From Farysia itapuensis (Eukaryota; Basidiomycota; Ustilaginomycetes; Ustilaginales; Ustilaginaceae): 64,000 bases of DNA. This document shows, piece after piece, positions 28,701 through 38,005 of this stretch. Under the pieces are notes generated by a model. It did no database searches, was not told the DNA's origin, and was given only the letters and a program-made list of their open reading frames with translations. The position numbers were made by a program, and so were the translations under genes. Location of the stretch: assembly GCA_023212645.1 (NCBI GenBank), contig JALBYC010000001.1, positions 806,001 through 870,000 of the forward strand, in the 5' to 3' direction. How positions within the stretch are numbered: position 1 is the stretch's first letter; each line of letters begins with the position of its first letter.

Positions 28701-28839
28701 GCTTGAGCTGTGACTTGGTGATGGTTGCATTAGTGACTGGCAGATTGTCTCGAATGCTGGGTGCGAGTGGACGTCGTGCGCTGACCGTTTCGCTTTCGGT
28801 CAACGGTCTGCGAGAGACAGTTATAGGTCTATGCGCCAT
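25780..28839 (-). CDS. Long coiled-coil protein with HMMR-like C-terminal motif
   Basis: The 1019-aa single-exon protein has a short basic N-terminus, then near-continuous heptad coiled coil from about 40 to 620, and a low-complexity Ser/Pro/Arg-rich tail ending basic (KSSKTRPSASKLVKPGPMARS). Within the coil the segment LLGHTNPNQKIMYMDRVRRELDEVK (near 565-590) matches the conserved end of hyaluronan-mediated motility receptor (HMMR) and kinesin-15-tail proteins, where it mediates spindle or centrosome contacts. A role in microtubule organisation is inferred from that motif and the basic tail. Its start codon is 253 bp from that of the divergent VPS53. Confidence 0.7.
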   Translation of the reverse strand: MAHRPITVSRRPLTESETVSARRPLAPSIRDNLPVTNATITKSQLKLEDKLTKAELRIQDLERDRSTIQNEMGDLQTELRLAAQREAKLKHNIEKWEKSHSSLKEKTSKLSALQGRLEELHKVHEESKARRQKEIDELNDKLKRAEERRKHEVAEARKASEAERSRAEELESKSKAVELRIQTLQSKAEGSAEEKGRMIERLQAEKESIKVALMDAQMYTKQTETKMQQQIDSLQQALEKQRISLDDEAQRQAQETESVRAHVLAQVQELTQDIELLESVHERNLAAIAKATGIHIAKLREESALKELASREELQNAVQARTATLAAEHLYDVQQLADTIKHIEDDRDAAQQFALTLQEDLDSALAELKAERALFDAAVEQNMDVDSLDAVLNLNDHTEIELLRANLQDAQSRSESLSNELQDLHTRYLEIVGETKTWNVDLQASKQQITKLESTLAIKSAEVERLSNQLVEMEVLRTALRAAQDEAASAAREARGHSEAVKFVSASLQNAKVAEQAWREERDRLAIMLDEASKYEDLYNELSSQTRHLIERNALAEQEKATLSALNSELLGHTNPNQKIMYMDRVRRELDEVKEENISLRIQLQNMTAAKVDMEKELRSYKAVDVPLSQRPRTDLTRVVRAADHNALLRSVSSSLVKTAEPVEAYSVPVAVLEPVQPDIVAEEVIVMDSKPLKKRRSYGSISVHAAAEADQVSVSSDDTVPDETIEAVFKPTIANRNRPRATLVNSGSLRQTSQAATSHDQSSTIALPTVVERSSLIDEADGDITQTAPQVSAASKMTSRPSLGVSSLGVKARRVSELVRASSPPLPMISDVSSDVPNLMNAALPSPSPHLMSDWTMDTPGSAPMPLLRGEFGMGPSSYGMAHSTPLARPSPRQAVTNYGGEDSRPRTMRRSRYSGAQRIAVPTSGLRSVNARTSLVIREENGEESTIYEDQDDSFRQGWHDDGTQHLPEFTIDGLASSTTVAQQPQKTLPRKSKSSKTRPSASKLVKPGPMARSVFR

Positions 28840-29092
28840 CTTGGCTCAATGGCAGCGACTTGTTCAAGAACGGGGTGTTGGGTGGGGGTTTAATCCAAGC
28901 TCGAAGTGGTAAAATTGCAAATATCCGGCCAAATATCCAAAGACGCGCCGCGGGGACACAAGTGGAGAAAGGCGAGCGCGAAGCAGTCACGTGAGTGACA
29001 TGTGTAGGATCTGAGCCTCAAGAAGACTCTCTCCTTCTCTCCACACACACACACACACGCTTCTTCTACTAGAAGCTCCTCTGTCCCCCGCA
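28840..29092. promoter_or_regulatory. Divergent promoter, coiled-coil gene / VPS53
   Basis: The 253-bp interval between divergent ATGs holds the palindrome TCACGTGA at 28987-28994 and a CA repeat at 29042-29058, 34 nt before the VPS53 start and so probably in its leader. The E-box-like element matches those in other divergent promoters of this window. Confidence 0.55.
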
Positions 29093-31972
29093 ATGACTTC
29101 TGCTCTGCTGTCATCAGCAGGTGATCCTGCAGAGTCTGGGATGGGTGTCGCTGACCTAGCTCCTGATATGGCGCTGCAGGTCCAGACAGTCTTGTCAGAC
29201 AGAGGCACCGACACCGAGGCAGATCATGCCTGGACCACACACAGGCCTTTAGAGGCACAAGTGGACGAACTATTACTCTCGCGAAACGAGCCTCTGACGC
29301 TTGCATCCATCGATAAAGTACAGACAAAGTTACGGACGGAGCTACGATCATGTCAGGCTGGCATACAAGCACTGACGAGCGAGATGGAGACGGAGACGGA
29401 CCCAGAGCGCATGTTGCACATCCAACAGGCTATTGCGGCGCTGCTCGAGCAGTTGCAGCTGATCAGAGAGAAAGCACGCGAATCCGAGAATGTCGTCAAG
29501 GAGATCACGCGAGACATCCGCAGCCTCGACATTGCCAAGCGCAATGTAGTCGCAAGTATGACGGCGCTCAAACGGCTCCAAATGCTGGTCAATGGCGTGG
29601 ACCAGCTGGAAAGGCTAGCAGAGACCAAACGATACCGCGAAGCCGCCTCGTCCATGCAGGCCGTCAGGTCTCTTCTCGACTTCTTCCAAGCGTACAAAGG
29701 TGTAGAACGCATCGCTGCTGCTTGGAAACAGGTCAATGACTTGCAGAACCAGCTCCGCATCTCGGTCATGAAAGAGTACGAGCAGCACTTCCTGCACGAA
29801 CCCGGTCGTCCAGTCCGCTCCACCAACTTGGCTGACTCGGCTCTGGTCATTGATGCTATCGGACCTGACGCCAAAGCCACGCTCATCGACTGGTACTGCT
29901 CTCTCCAATTGCGAGAGTATCGAAGAATCTTTCGTGCCACCGACGAAGCGGGGCAACTGGACAACGTCTCCCGGCGCTTCGCGTGGTTCCGCCGCGTGCT
30001 CAAGACTCACGAAGACGAACATGCGGCTGCTTTCTTGGATGAATGGAAAGTAGAACGATGGCTTATTCGCCGATTCGCCGACATCACCAAAGAAGATTTG
30101 AGAAGTGTCTTGATTCGCGAACAGTCCAGACTCAATGTCGGCACACTGATGGAAGCTCTCAACTCGACACTCGAGTTCGAGACTGCCGTCAGTCGCAAGT
30201 ACAACACTTCTTTTGAGGATCTTATTGCACCTCCTTCCGCACCTGCTCCACCACCATCGACACCAGGCCCCTCCTCGACCGCTGGACCCGCTCTTCCTCC
30301 CAAGCAGTCCGCGCAGACGCTTTCCGCCGTGTTTGATCCCTACCTCACCGTCTTTGTCGAAGCCCAGGATCGCGCTCTTTCCGAGATTTTCGTCCAGTAC
30401 CGGCGTCAGGGCGCTCGCATCTCTCATGATGGCGGAGACCCATCCGCCGGTGGTGGTTCAGGTGGGGGTTTTGCAGCAGAAGGCGTGTTCGGCCCAGCAT
30501 CTGGCGCCGATGCGTCTACCGGAGCATCGACTGGCACAGTCGTATTGCCCTCATCGACGGAGATGTTTTACTTCTATCGACAAACGCTCGAACAGTGCGC
30601 GCGGCTTTCGAATCGAGAAGCGTTTCGCGACCTATGCCAGGTGTACAAGAAATGGCTGCGGGTGTATGCCGAAGATGTGCTGCGAGCTGGCTTGCTCCGC
30701 TCCGAGCCTCTGCGTCGCTCCATTGATGTCAGACCCAATACCGCCGAGATTCAGCGCTGGTGTCTTGTTCTCAACACAGCCGATTACTGCGCCACCACCT
30801 CGGGTCAGTTGGAAAACAAGCTGCGCGAAAAGATCCATCCCGAGTTCCGCGACGGCGTCAGTCTGGAAGAGGAGCGTGATATTTTCAGCACGTTGATCGC
30901 CTTTAGCGTGCAGACGCTGGCGCGGGAGCTCGAACTTTGCTCCGAGCCGATCTGGAATGCCATGCTCAGGCCGACAGTCGGCTGGAACCAGCTACAAGCT
31001 GCATCCGGTAGCAGGTCGCAGTACATGGTGGATCTGGCCAGTTTGCTGGAGCAGATTGGCGTCGTGGTTCGTCAGGATGTCGAGAACAAGCGGTATGTTC
31101 GCAGTTGGTGCGACAAAGTAGTCGTCGTCCTCGCCGCTCGCTTTACCAACAACATCGTGCGTCTGCGGCCCGTCTCAAATCCCATGGCGGAGCAGTTCTT
31201 GATCGATGCTGCAGAGTTGCGCAAGATCATGATCGAGTTGCCGCGCTACCCGCTCGATGACTTGGGCCTGCCAGGAGCCAACGCTGATGGAGTGGATTCG
31301 AGCCTGTCACATTGGCTACCTGCACCTACGCCACAGCAAGCTGCAATCTCGTCCGTCGCTGCTTCCTACGTCCGCTACGTCCACCGACTCAGCGAACGTA
31401 TTGAAATCTTACTCCGCATCATCCTAGCGCCTGTCGACGAGCATCACCCAGACAGTGTATCTGGACAGGGCAACCATCTTGTCCCCACCTACTTGCGCCT
31501 TGTCGGCGACCGCTCTTTCACCAACTTTCAGAAAGTCCTCGACCTAAAAGGCGTTCGCAAGGTGGATCAGAATGGACTTCTGGACAAATTCGTCAAAGCC
31601 ACCAGCGTCGACGCATCTTCGACGGGCGCTCGCGGGGAGGAGACAGAAGATCTGGCTGATCAGAGTTTCTTGACCCAGCTCGATATGGATCCCTCGATGC
31701 AGCCTATTCTCCAGTCGCCGTTCAACCCAGCTACGCCTTCGTTCGTCGACGCTAGTAGGAGTGCAGCCGCACCTGCGCGGAACAACTCGTTCTTTGGCAG
31801 CACCGGAGCCTCGAGTGCTGGCGATGCACTGCTCAGCCCTACAACGGGGACGTACCAAGGCGCAGACCCTTCCGCACCAACCGGCGCTGGTCGAGCCTTC
31901 TCCGACCTGCGCAAGTTTGGCAACTTTTTCGGCGCCGCTCTTGGCAGACGAGAAGATTCCAAAGGCAGGTAA
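29093..31972 (+). CDS. VPS53: GARP complex subunit Vps53
   Basis: Vps53 is a tether subunit that brings endosome-derived vesicles to the trans-Golgi. The single-exon protein is 959 aa. The Vps53 N-terminal region (about 45-470) starts with the PLEAQVDELL block and helical coil and includes the conserved SLDIAKRNVVASMTALKRLQMLVNGVDQL segment (about 140-170) and FFQAYKGVERIAAAW. A Pro/Ala-rich insert (about 380-405) and a Gly-rich loop near 455 interrupt the helical rods. The C-terminal 100 residues are low-complexity, ending in a basic RKFGNFFGAALGRREDSKGR. Start is the first ATG after the divergent promoter. Confidence 0.92.
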   Translation: MTSALLSSAGDPAESGMGVADLAPDMALQVQTVLSDRGTDTEADHAWTTHRPLEAQVDELLLSRNEPLTLASIDKVQTKLRTELRSCQAGIQALTSEMETETDPERMLHIQQAIAALLEQLQLIREKARESENVVKEITRDIRSLDIAKRNVVASMTALKRLQMLVNGVDQLERLAETKRYREAASSMQAVRSLLDFFQAYKGVERIAAAWKQVNDLQNQLRISVMKEYEQHFLHEPGRPVRSTNLADSALVIDAIGPDAKATLIDWYCSLQLREYRRIFRATDEAGQLDNVSRRFAWFRRVLKTHEDEHAAAFLDEWKVERWLIRRFADITKEDLRSVLIREQSRLNVGTLMEALNSTLEFETAVSRKYNTSFEDLIAPPSAPAPPPSTPGPSSTAGPALPPKQSAQTLSAVFDPYLTVFVEAQDRALSEIFVQYRRQGARISHDGGDPSAGGGSGGGFAAEGVFGPASGADASTGASTGTVVLPSSTEMFYFYRQTLEQCARLSNREAFRDLCQVYKKWLRVYAEDVLRAGLLRSEPLRRSIDVRPNTAEIQRWCLVLNTADYCATTSGQLENKLREKIHPEFRDGVSLEEERDIFSTLIAFSVQTLARELELCSEPIWNAMLRPTVGWNQLQAASGSRSQYMVDLASLLEQIGVVVRQDVENKRYVRSWCDKVVVVLAARFTNNIVRLRPVSNPMAEQFLIDAAELRKIMIELPRYPLDDLGLPGANADGVDSSLSHWLPAPTPQQAAISSVAASYVRYVHRLSERIEILLRIILAPVDEHHPDSVSGQGNHLVPTYLRLVGDRSFTNFQKVLDLKGVRKVDQNGLLDKFVKATSVDASSTGARGEETEDLADQSFLTQLDMDPSMQPILQSPFNPATPSFVDASRSAAAPARNNSFFGSTGASSAGDALLSPTTGTYQGADPSAPTGAGRAFSDLRKFGNFFGAALGRREDSKGR

Positions 31973-32068
31973 TACACTACATGCACACACACAAGCCCGA
32001 ACAATAACTGCCAAAAGTGAATGCATGTCGCTGAAAGTGAGTTTGAATGTGAATGTGGTGAAGAGTGT

Positions 32069-35000
32069 TCAGCGCTTTCCCCCGCGTCCGCCTCGTCCAC
32101 CGCCTCGTCCGCCGCCCCTGGAGCCACCACGACCACCGCCGCCGCGGCCGCCGCCTCGACCACCACGCGAGCCACCTCCGCTGGAAGACGGACGTGCATT
32201 CTTCTCACGACGCTTGTTAAGCGCATCGCGCTCCTTTTGGATTTGTCGCGCGCTCTTGACTTCGTCACGCGCTGCAGCGGTTGCAAGACCGGCGGCTGCT
32301 TGGCGTTTGTGCTGTCCCGGTCGACCTTTGCCATACCCTTTGCCGTGCAGGATCGTGTTGGCTGAGATCTCGGCTTTCGAAGGGGTGAAGCTGTTGTGTC
32401 GGAACTTGTTGAGGCCCATGACTGAGCTACCTCCACGTCCACCGCCACCGCCGCGGCTGCTGCTACCACTACCGTTGGAATCACCACCACGTTCTTGCTC
32501 CCCCGTCTTGGGCATGTCAACTCGCTTCTCCCGCTTCCAATCTTCGAATCGGCCACTACGGAAACTGGCCGGCAGACGAACACCGGACTCGGTACGGATC
32601 ATTTTCTTGTTGTCCGCGCCCACCGCGCCTTGAATGAATTTCTTCTTCTTCGAGTCCCAGCGTGTGACATTGGGACGTTGCGACTGGGTCCCCAACGTAG
32701 CCTCGTCGCCGGCCAGATCAAACGATACGGACGAAGCCTGTTGCGCAAACGAGTCGATACCCGATTTAGCGTTTCCCATCGAATAGCCCTTCTCCGCACG
32801 TGCGCCTTCCTGCTCGTACGACAGGTAGAAGTTGGGATCTTTGAACGAAGGTCGTTCCGCCGTTGCTTTCGTCTTGACCGTGCGTGGCTTTTTCGCGGCG
32901 GGGGGCGCGTCTTTGGAAGTAGTCGGCTCGAGTGCAGTGTCAAAGACGCCTGCGAGGTCATCTTCATCAGCCTGTTCCAGATCAGCGTAGACAGCCGCGT
33001 CGACATCGTCGCTTGGGGACTTGTCGGAATTCGGCATCGCATCTTCAGCTAGTGGTCCATCTTGTGCGAGCTTGCGGGCTTCAGCAGCGTCTGCACGCTT
33101 GGACTTGACATCCATAGTCTGGCGTCGGCTCTTCATAAGCGCCGCAAGCGGGGCCGCATCTCCACGCGCTCCAATCTCAAATACGGTCTCGTGTGGACGG
33201 AATGCGTTGACTTTTGCCAGAAGCGCAGCACGTGCTGCTGCCTCCTGTGCTTCTTTGACCGCAGAAGCCTTTGTAGTGCTGATCGACGTAACGGGCAGAC
33301 CAAGAAGCTGCTTTGCCGCATCGCCATGCTGAGGACCTTTCAAACCGTACACAGTAGGATGGGCGATTACGTCATGCACAGCCGTCTCTTCGAGTGGGGA
33401 CCCGGCGAGAGTCCATTCTGGAATCTCGCCTTCGCCATTACCCTCAGCAGCGGCAGTGGCCGTGCGACGACGGGCATGGATTTGCTCGACACTTCCGGCT
33501 TTGATCATCTCTTTTGCGCGACGATGTGACTCTTGCGACGCCTTGGCGATCGATTTCTCGTATTTCTGCTGGGCACGGTCTGCGACCTGCTTCATTGCTG
33601 GGAAGTCATTCGCGGTCGACGATGAAGCGTTGGTGAGTGCCGAGGCGATGAATTCTGTCTCGAGGTCCAGGGCTTCTCGAGGCATGGTGCCCAGGACAAG
33701 CGTCTCTTGGAGGCCCAGAGGCTGTCCACTTTGTATGGCAGCCGTGGCAGTGTGTGATGAGATGAGGGGTCTGGCGAGGAAGAGCTGCAAATCGCACAGG
33801 TAGGGCAGCTCGGCGTTGGTGCACATGGTCCATGCCCATCCGTTCCGACCAGCTCGAGCAGTTCGGCCGACTCGGTGCACAAACGTCCTTGGCTGTGGCG
33901 GGAAGTCGAAGTTGACTACGTGCTCGAGCACGGGAAGGTCGATACCACGAGCTGCAACGTCGGTAACAATCAGCAAGCTCGTCTGACCGCGACGGAAGCG
34001 CGACATCTGTATGCCTCGCGTCGCTTGGTCGAGGGACGAGTAGATGTGCGAACACGCATAGCCAGCCGTCTTGAGAAGTAGCAACAGATACTCGACGTGA
34101 TGCTTGGTAGCGCAAAAGACGATGGTCTGGTGTGGTAGAAGCTGGAGCGCGCCGCCTGCGGGCATGGCCCGCTTGGGTTTCTTGGGGCCGTTGGCGTCTT
34201 TGCCCTTCCAGCCCTTATCGCGCGAGGAAGATCCAAAGCCGTATTTGGTCCCTCGACTGCTCTTACCGCCTCGATTTGGTTTGCGATCTCCTTCTTCTGT
34301 GTCGTCCTCGCTTTGGTCATCGAATTGACCTTCTTCCTCCGGATCGGGTGCAGCTTGCTCACCCATGGGCACCCCAATCACATCGCGAAGAAGAACAAGA
34401 AGCGCTGCTTCCTTCTCTGATGGCTTGACACTGAAGAAAGCCATCCGGAGGTCCGAGCTGATCTTGCTGTCGGCATCGAGACGAACGAGTTTGGGATTGG
34501 CTTGTAGACCTGCTTTGGCAAACTCGACTAGCTTCTTGGGTAGCGTTGCGCTGAAGAGCAATGTCTGTCTTGTGGGCGGTAGTCGGAGCAACATCTCTTC
34601 GAGCTGCTCGGCAAAGCCCATTTCAAAGAGTCGGTCTGCTTCGTCAAATACGACGTAGTCGACCGCCTTGAGATCGAGGTTCATTTCGACCGTGAGATGG
34701 AGCATACGCCCGGGTGTGGCAATCACAACATCTGGGTTGTTTGACATGATGCTGAACTGTTCGTCTAGTGACTCTCCACCGACAATCATGGCCCATCTGA
34801 TTGCTTCGCCCTTGGAGTCTTGGCCCTCGCCTGGGTCCGACTTCCATCCGCGCGCGATCTCTTTGCCGACACGGAGAATCTGGACAGCCAATTCTCTGGA
34901 CGGGCAGAGAATGAGACTCTTGATGCCAAAGGTGGTCGAGTGACGTCCGTTGAGTCGGTTGATGAGGGGTATGAGGTAGGCAAGCGTCTTTCCGGAACCA

Positions 35001-35575
35001 GTCCTGGCCATTCCCACCACGTCTCGAGGCGGTTGTGACATAATAGCCGGCACGGCCTGTCTCTGAATGGGTGTGGGTGTGGTAAAGCCACGGATCAGCA
35101 AGGACCGGAGCAGAGCTGGGTGCAGTCCCATACTCTGGAACGACCCTCCACCGGTAACCACACCTGTCGAAGCTTTGTTCTTTCCCTTGGATGACATGGC
35201 TTTCTTGGCGACATCAATGCCCGCTTTGACATTGGCCTGCTGCATGACCGACGCAATGAAAGAGGCATCGTCTTCCTCATCTTTGCCGATCGCGCGCTTG
35301 ATAGAAGCACGCGGACCCCAATTTGATGCTGACTCTTCTTCTTTCGTCTTCTCGCTGGATCTTTTGGGCGGTGCTAGTTCGGGTAAGAGCGACGATGCAA
35401 TGTCGAGATTATCGTCTCCGTCGTCATCTTGATCACTATTGTCGTCGGTGCGTCTTCTTTTCCGTAAGCCAGTGCTCTTTGCCGCGATCTTTTTGCGCGC
35501 ATCTGGCTTGACTGAACGAGCTGTGGGTACATCTTGCTCGTCGTCTGACGCGAGAAAGTCGATGGTCTTTGCCAT
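32069..35575 (-). CDS. DBP10: DEAD-box RNA helicase Dbp10
   Basis: Dbp10 is a nucleolar ATP-dependent RNA helicase for 60S subunit assembly. The protein has 1168 aa from the first true ATG (MAKTIDFLASDDEQ); a frame extension upstream starts at TTG. Helicase motifs are the Q motif (FQSMGLHPALLRSLLIRGF, ~150), Walker A ARTGSGKT (~190), DEADRLFEMGF (~310), SATLPK (~345), and HRVGRTARAGR (~568). A 90-residue Gly/Asp/Lys-rich insert divides the two RecA lobes. The DBP10 C-terminal domain is visible (KDPNFYLSYEQEG near 910 and NVTRWDSKKKKF near 975), then an RGG/GRGG tail of about 35 residues. Its start lies 195 bp from the divergent EME1. Confidence 0.95.
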   Translation of the reverse strand: MAKTIDFLASDDEQDVPTARSVKPDARKKIAAKSTGLRKRRRTDDNSDQDDDGDDNLDIASSLLPELAPPKRSSEKTKEEESASNWGPRASIKRAIGKDEEDDASFIASVMQQANVKAGIDVAKKAMSSKGKNKASTGVVTGGGSFQSMGLHPALLRSLLIRGFTTPTPIQRQAVPAIMSQPPRDVVGMARTGSGKTLAYLIPLINRLNGRHSTTFGIKSLILCPSRELAVQILRVGKEIARGWKSDPGEGQDSKGEAIRWAMIVGGESLDEQFSIMSNNPDVVIATPGRMLHLTVEMNLDLKAVDYVVFDEADRLFEMGFAEQLEEMLLRLPPTRQTLLFSATLPKKLVEFAKAGLQANPKLVRLDADSKISSDLRMAFFSVKPSEKEAALLVLLRDVIGVPMGEQAAPDPEEEGQFDDQSEDDTEEGDRKPNRGGKSSRGTKYGFGSSSRDKGWKGKDANGPKKPKRAMPAGGALQLLPHQTIVFCATKHHVEYLLLLLKTAGYACSHIYSSLDQATRGIQMSRFRRGQTSLLIVTDVAARGIDLPVLEHVVNFDFPPQPRTFVHRVGRTARAGRNGWAWTMCTNAELPYLCDLQLFLARPLISSHTATAAIQSGQPLGLQETLVLGTMPREALDLETEFIASALTNASSSTANDFPAMKQVADRAQQKYEKSIAKASQESHRRAKEMIKAGSVEQIHARRRTATAAAEGNGEGEIPEWTLAGSPLEETAVHDVIAHPTVYGLKGPQHGDAAKQLLGLPVTSISTTKASAVKEAQEAAARAALLAKVNAFRPHETVFEIGARGDAAPLAALMKSRRQTMDVKSKRADAAEARKLAQDGPLAEDAMPNSDKSPSDDVDAAVYADLEQADEDDLAGVFDTALEPTTSKDAPPAAKKPRTVKTKATAERPSFKDPNFYLSYEQEGARAEKGYSMGNAKSGIDSFAQQASSVSFDLAGDEATLGTQSQRPNVTRWDSKKKKFIQGAVGADNKKMIRTESGVRLPASFRSGRFEDWKREKRVDMPKTGEQERGGDSNGSGSSSRGGGGGRGGSSVMGLNKFRHNSFTPSKAEISANTILHGKGYGKGRPGQHKRQAAAGLATAAARDEVKSARQIQKERDALNKRREKNARPSSSGGGSRGGRGGGRGGGGRGGSRGGGRGGGRGGRGGKR

Positions 35576-35770
35576 CTTTGCCAATGCAGTAATGCAGAGC
35601 GCGAGTGGGGGAGTGTCGTCGAGAAGAATTCAAGAAATCCCAGAAATTCCTGATTTTTGCCAACTTTTTTTTCCGGCTTTTCAGGGTCCTCGTCTCGTCA
35701 CGTGATGGATGGTACCGGGGTGTCGCGCTTAGCTGACCAACACTTCCCACCACACACCACCTCGACGGCC
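35576..35770. promoter_or_regulatory. Divergent promoter DBP10/EME1
   Basis: The interval contains TCACGTGA at 35698-35705 and a T tract at 35664-35672. The palindrome overlaps the first in-frame ATG (35705) of the EME1 frame, which argues that the ATG lies in promoter sequence and that translation starts later, at 35771. Confidence 0.5.
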
Positions 35771-37909
35771 ATGGTGCGTGGAGCAGCAGAGAGAGGGGAT
35801 GTCTTTATCATCAGCGACTCAGAGTCAGATTTAGACGATGCAAATGCGCGTACAGGTCGTAATGGAGTGTCACGCTCGTGTGCCGTGCAGCAGCGTCGCG
35901 GCAAAGAGGAAGGTCGTACAACGCCACGAACCCGGGTCATGCGTTTGCTCGCCGACAGCTCTCCCGACACATCCCTGCCCAGCTTTAGAGAGATTCTACA
36001 GCGACACAAAGCCCAGCTGACGGACAAAGTCTCGATTGACGTCGACCCGAGTCGTGCCACGACTGACATGGTTGTGCCTGCCAGAGGCCTGGTTGAGTCT
36101 CGAACCGGCTCCATACGGCGGGTAATATCGCAGTCTGTGGACAAAACGTCAGCGAAAAGGAAGCGTATACTACCGCCGCCCGATAGTCTGGTCGATGTCA
36201 TTGAGTTGACGTCAGACACGGTCGTTGATCCTGCCACCTCGCAACACGCCGTGGGTATTTCATCTCCCATTGTTATGAGTTCCAGCCAGCCTCAGCTTCG
36301 GCGCCCGACAGCGATCAGCAAGACGCTTTCGGCTCCTATCGTAATTCTGTCAAGCAGTCCGCCGTCGAGCCAGTCAGATAACCGCGTTATCCCAGAGTCA
36401 GTGCTGCCTCCATCTTCTTTGCCCTTACCGGCTACATCGCAGAGTCGACCATCTTCCCCCATCAACGAATCGCCGACACGACAACTGCCCAGTAGGTTTG
36501 CTGGATCTGGGGCAGGAAGCGCAATGCAACGAACCAAATCGCTCCTTGATGCGCTAGACGAGCTGCACGAATCGACAAAGCAATCATCCACGAATCTAGC
36601 GGCAAACGAATCTTTCGAGTTCGCATCGCAATCAACTGACAACGGACGGGAGAGAGTCAAATCCGCGGTCAAGTTGAACAAGGAACCAGTCTCACCGTCG
36701 CGTAAGAAGGCGTCGAAAGAAGCAGCACAAGCAGCCCGCGAGCAGAAAGCACGAGAACGCGAGCTCGCCAAACAAGCCAAAGTGAGTCACGCCGAAGAAC
36801 GCAAACGGTGGAAAGAGGTCAATCGACTACGCTCCAACAAGGCCGAGACGATGAAGGAGATGATTGTCGACATGGACAGTGGCCTGTTTGCACCCGGGCA
36901 GCCACTTGCAGCTTGCAAAGACTCGATCAAAGCTAGATTGCACGAGGAAGGTGCTTCGCAGGTGTGTTACCGAGACAGTATCATCTCACCGCCCTTGATT
37001 CGATTCAGGCGCAAAGTCAAGGCTGTCTGGAATATCGAACGCCGGCATTGGACGCCACTGGACTGCGAAGAAATTGTGGACGAGTGTACTGCCATTGTCT
37101 ACGTGGATGCCAAGGAGATTGTCGACCTGGTGGGCAGCAGTGGACTGGTCGATTGGTACGATGATCTGCGTAAACGCTTGCTGCAAAGTGTCGCCGCAAC
37201 TGGCGAGAAAGAGTTTCAGATCTTTCTCGTGGTCCAGGGTCTGATCAAGTATTACTCCAAGATCAAATCTCACGAAAACAGGGCATACGCTGCTCGTATT
37301 CGGACCCAGCTTGCTCAGGAAGCAAGCGGCACTGCTCCCGAGCCAGTACAACCAGAGGCTGAGTCGTCACGTACCGCCTCGAAATCCAAAGCAGTAGCCG
37401 TTCCCAGTGCGTCCCAGGAAGACGTGGAACGCGCTCTGCTGCAGCTCAAATTTATGCATCGCTGCTACGTGATCCACGTTGGAGCGCTGATTGATGGCGT
37501 GGAATGGATCCACCAATTGACGAGTGATATCAGCATCCGACCGTACAAAGCGCTTCGCGATTCCCACCTTACTTTCTCCGTCGATACAGGTCGCAACACC
37601 ACGGCCAATGACAATTCCGAAATCTGGTCCATGATGCTACAGCAGATCCCTCGTGTCACCGCATCCATCGCCACAAGCATAACCACCGTATACCCAACAC
37701 TGCCCTCGCTTGTCAAAGCGTACAGACAGTGTCCAGACCAACTTCATCAGAACCAGCTTCTGTCCACCATTCAGATTGCCACCAACGTCGACGGCACAGA
37801 ACGCAGAGGTAACCGCGCCAACCTCGGCCTTCAGCTCAGTAAACGCATCTGTGCCGTCTTGCAGAACCGCAACCCAGATCTGCTTATCAACAATCCGACA
37901 AAAGATTGA
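35771..37909 (+). CDS. EME1: Eme1-like non-catalytic subunit of Mus81 endonuclease
   Basis: Eme1 pairs with Mus81 to cut branched DNA during replication-fork repair and recombination. The 712-aa protein starts at MVRGAAERGDVFIISDSESD (ATG in a GCCATGG context); an ATG at 35705 would add 22 residues but overlaps a promoter palindrome. The N-terminal 300 residues are disordered and Ser-rich with SUMO-interaction-like patches (VFIISDSESD near 12, VIELTSD, IVILSSS near 180). A basic helix (KKASKEAAQAAREQKARERELAKQ, ~310) leads into the ERCC4-type nuclease-fold segment (about 355-590), which lacks an obvious ERKxxxD nuclease core, as expected for Eme1. The end resembles a helix-hairpin-helix region. 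Homology is distant, as is usual for Eme1. Confidence 0.8.
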   Translation: MVRGAAERGDVFIISDSESDLDDANARTGRNGVSRSCAVQQRRGKEEGRTTPRTRVMRLLADSSPDTSLPSFREILQRHKAQLTDKVSIDVDPSRATTDMVVPARGLVESRTGSIRRVISQSVDKTSAKRKRILPPPDSLVDVIELTSDTVVDPATSQHAVGISSPIVMSSSQPQLRRPTAISKTLSAPIVILSSSPPSSQSDNRVIPESVLPPSSLPLPATSQSRPSSPINESPTRQLPSRFAGSGAGSAMQRTKSLLDALDELHESTKQSSTNLAANESFEFASQSTDNGRERVKSAVKLNKEPVSPSRKKASKEAAQAAREQKARERELAKQAKVSHAEERKRWKEVNRLRSNKAETMKEMIVDMDSGLFAPGQPLAACKDSIKARLHEEGASQVCYRDSIISPPLIRFRRKVKAVWNIERRHWTPLDCEEIVDECTAIVYVDAKEIVDLVGSSGLVDWYDDLRKRLLQSVAATGEKEFQIFLVVQGLIKYYSKIKSHENRAYAARIRTQLAQEASGTAPEPVQPEAESSRTASKSKAVAVPSASQEDVERALLQLKFMHRCYVIHVGALIDGVEWIHQLTSDISIRPYKALRDSHLTFSVDTGRNTTANDNSEIWSMMLQQIPRVTASIATSITTVYPTLPSLVKAYRQCPDQLHQNQLLSTIQIATNVDGTERRGNRANLGLQLSKRICAVLQNRNPDLLINNPTKD

Positions 37910-38005
37910 GATAGAATTTTATTCAGTATTTTGTTTATGATCTCCTGACGAGTGGTATCATAGCATGACAGCAAAGGCGGGGGGTAACTAAAATGCATGA
38001 GGGAA

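Noticed and set aside
31761..32633. 290-codon plus-strand frame with Pro/Arg-rich protein
   Set aside because: It reads antisense through the RGG tail of DBP10 and the VPS53 end; an artefact of the repeat.
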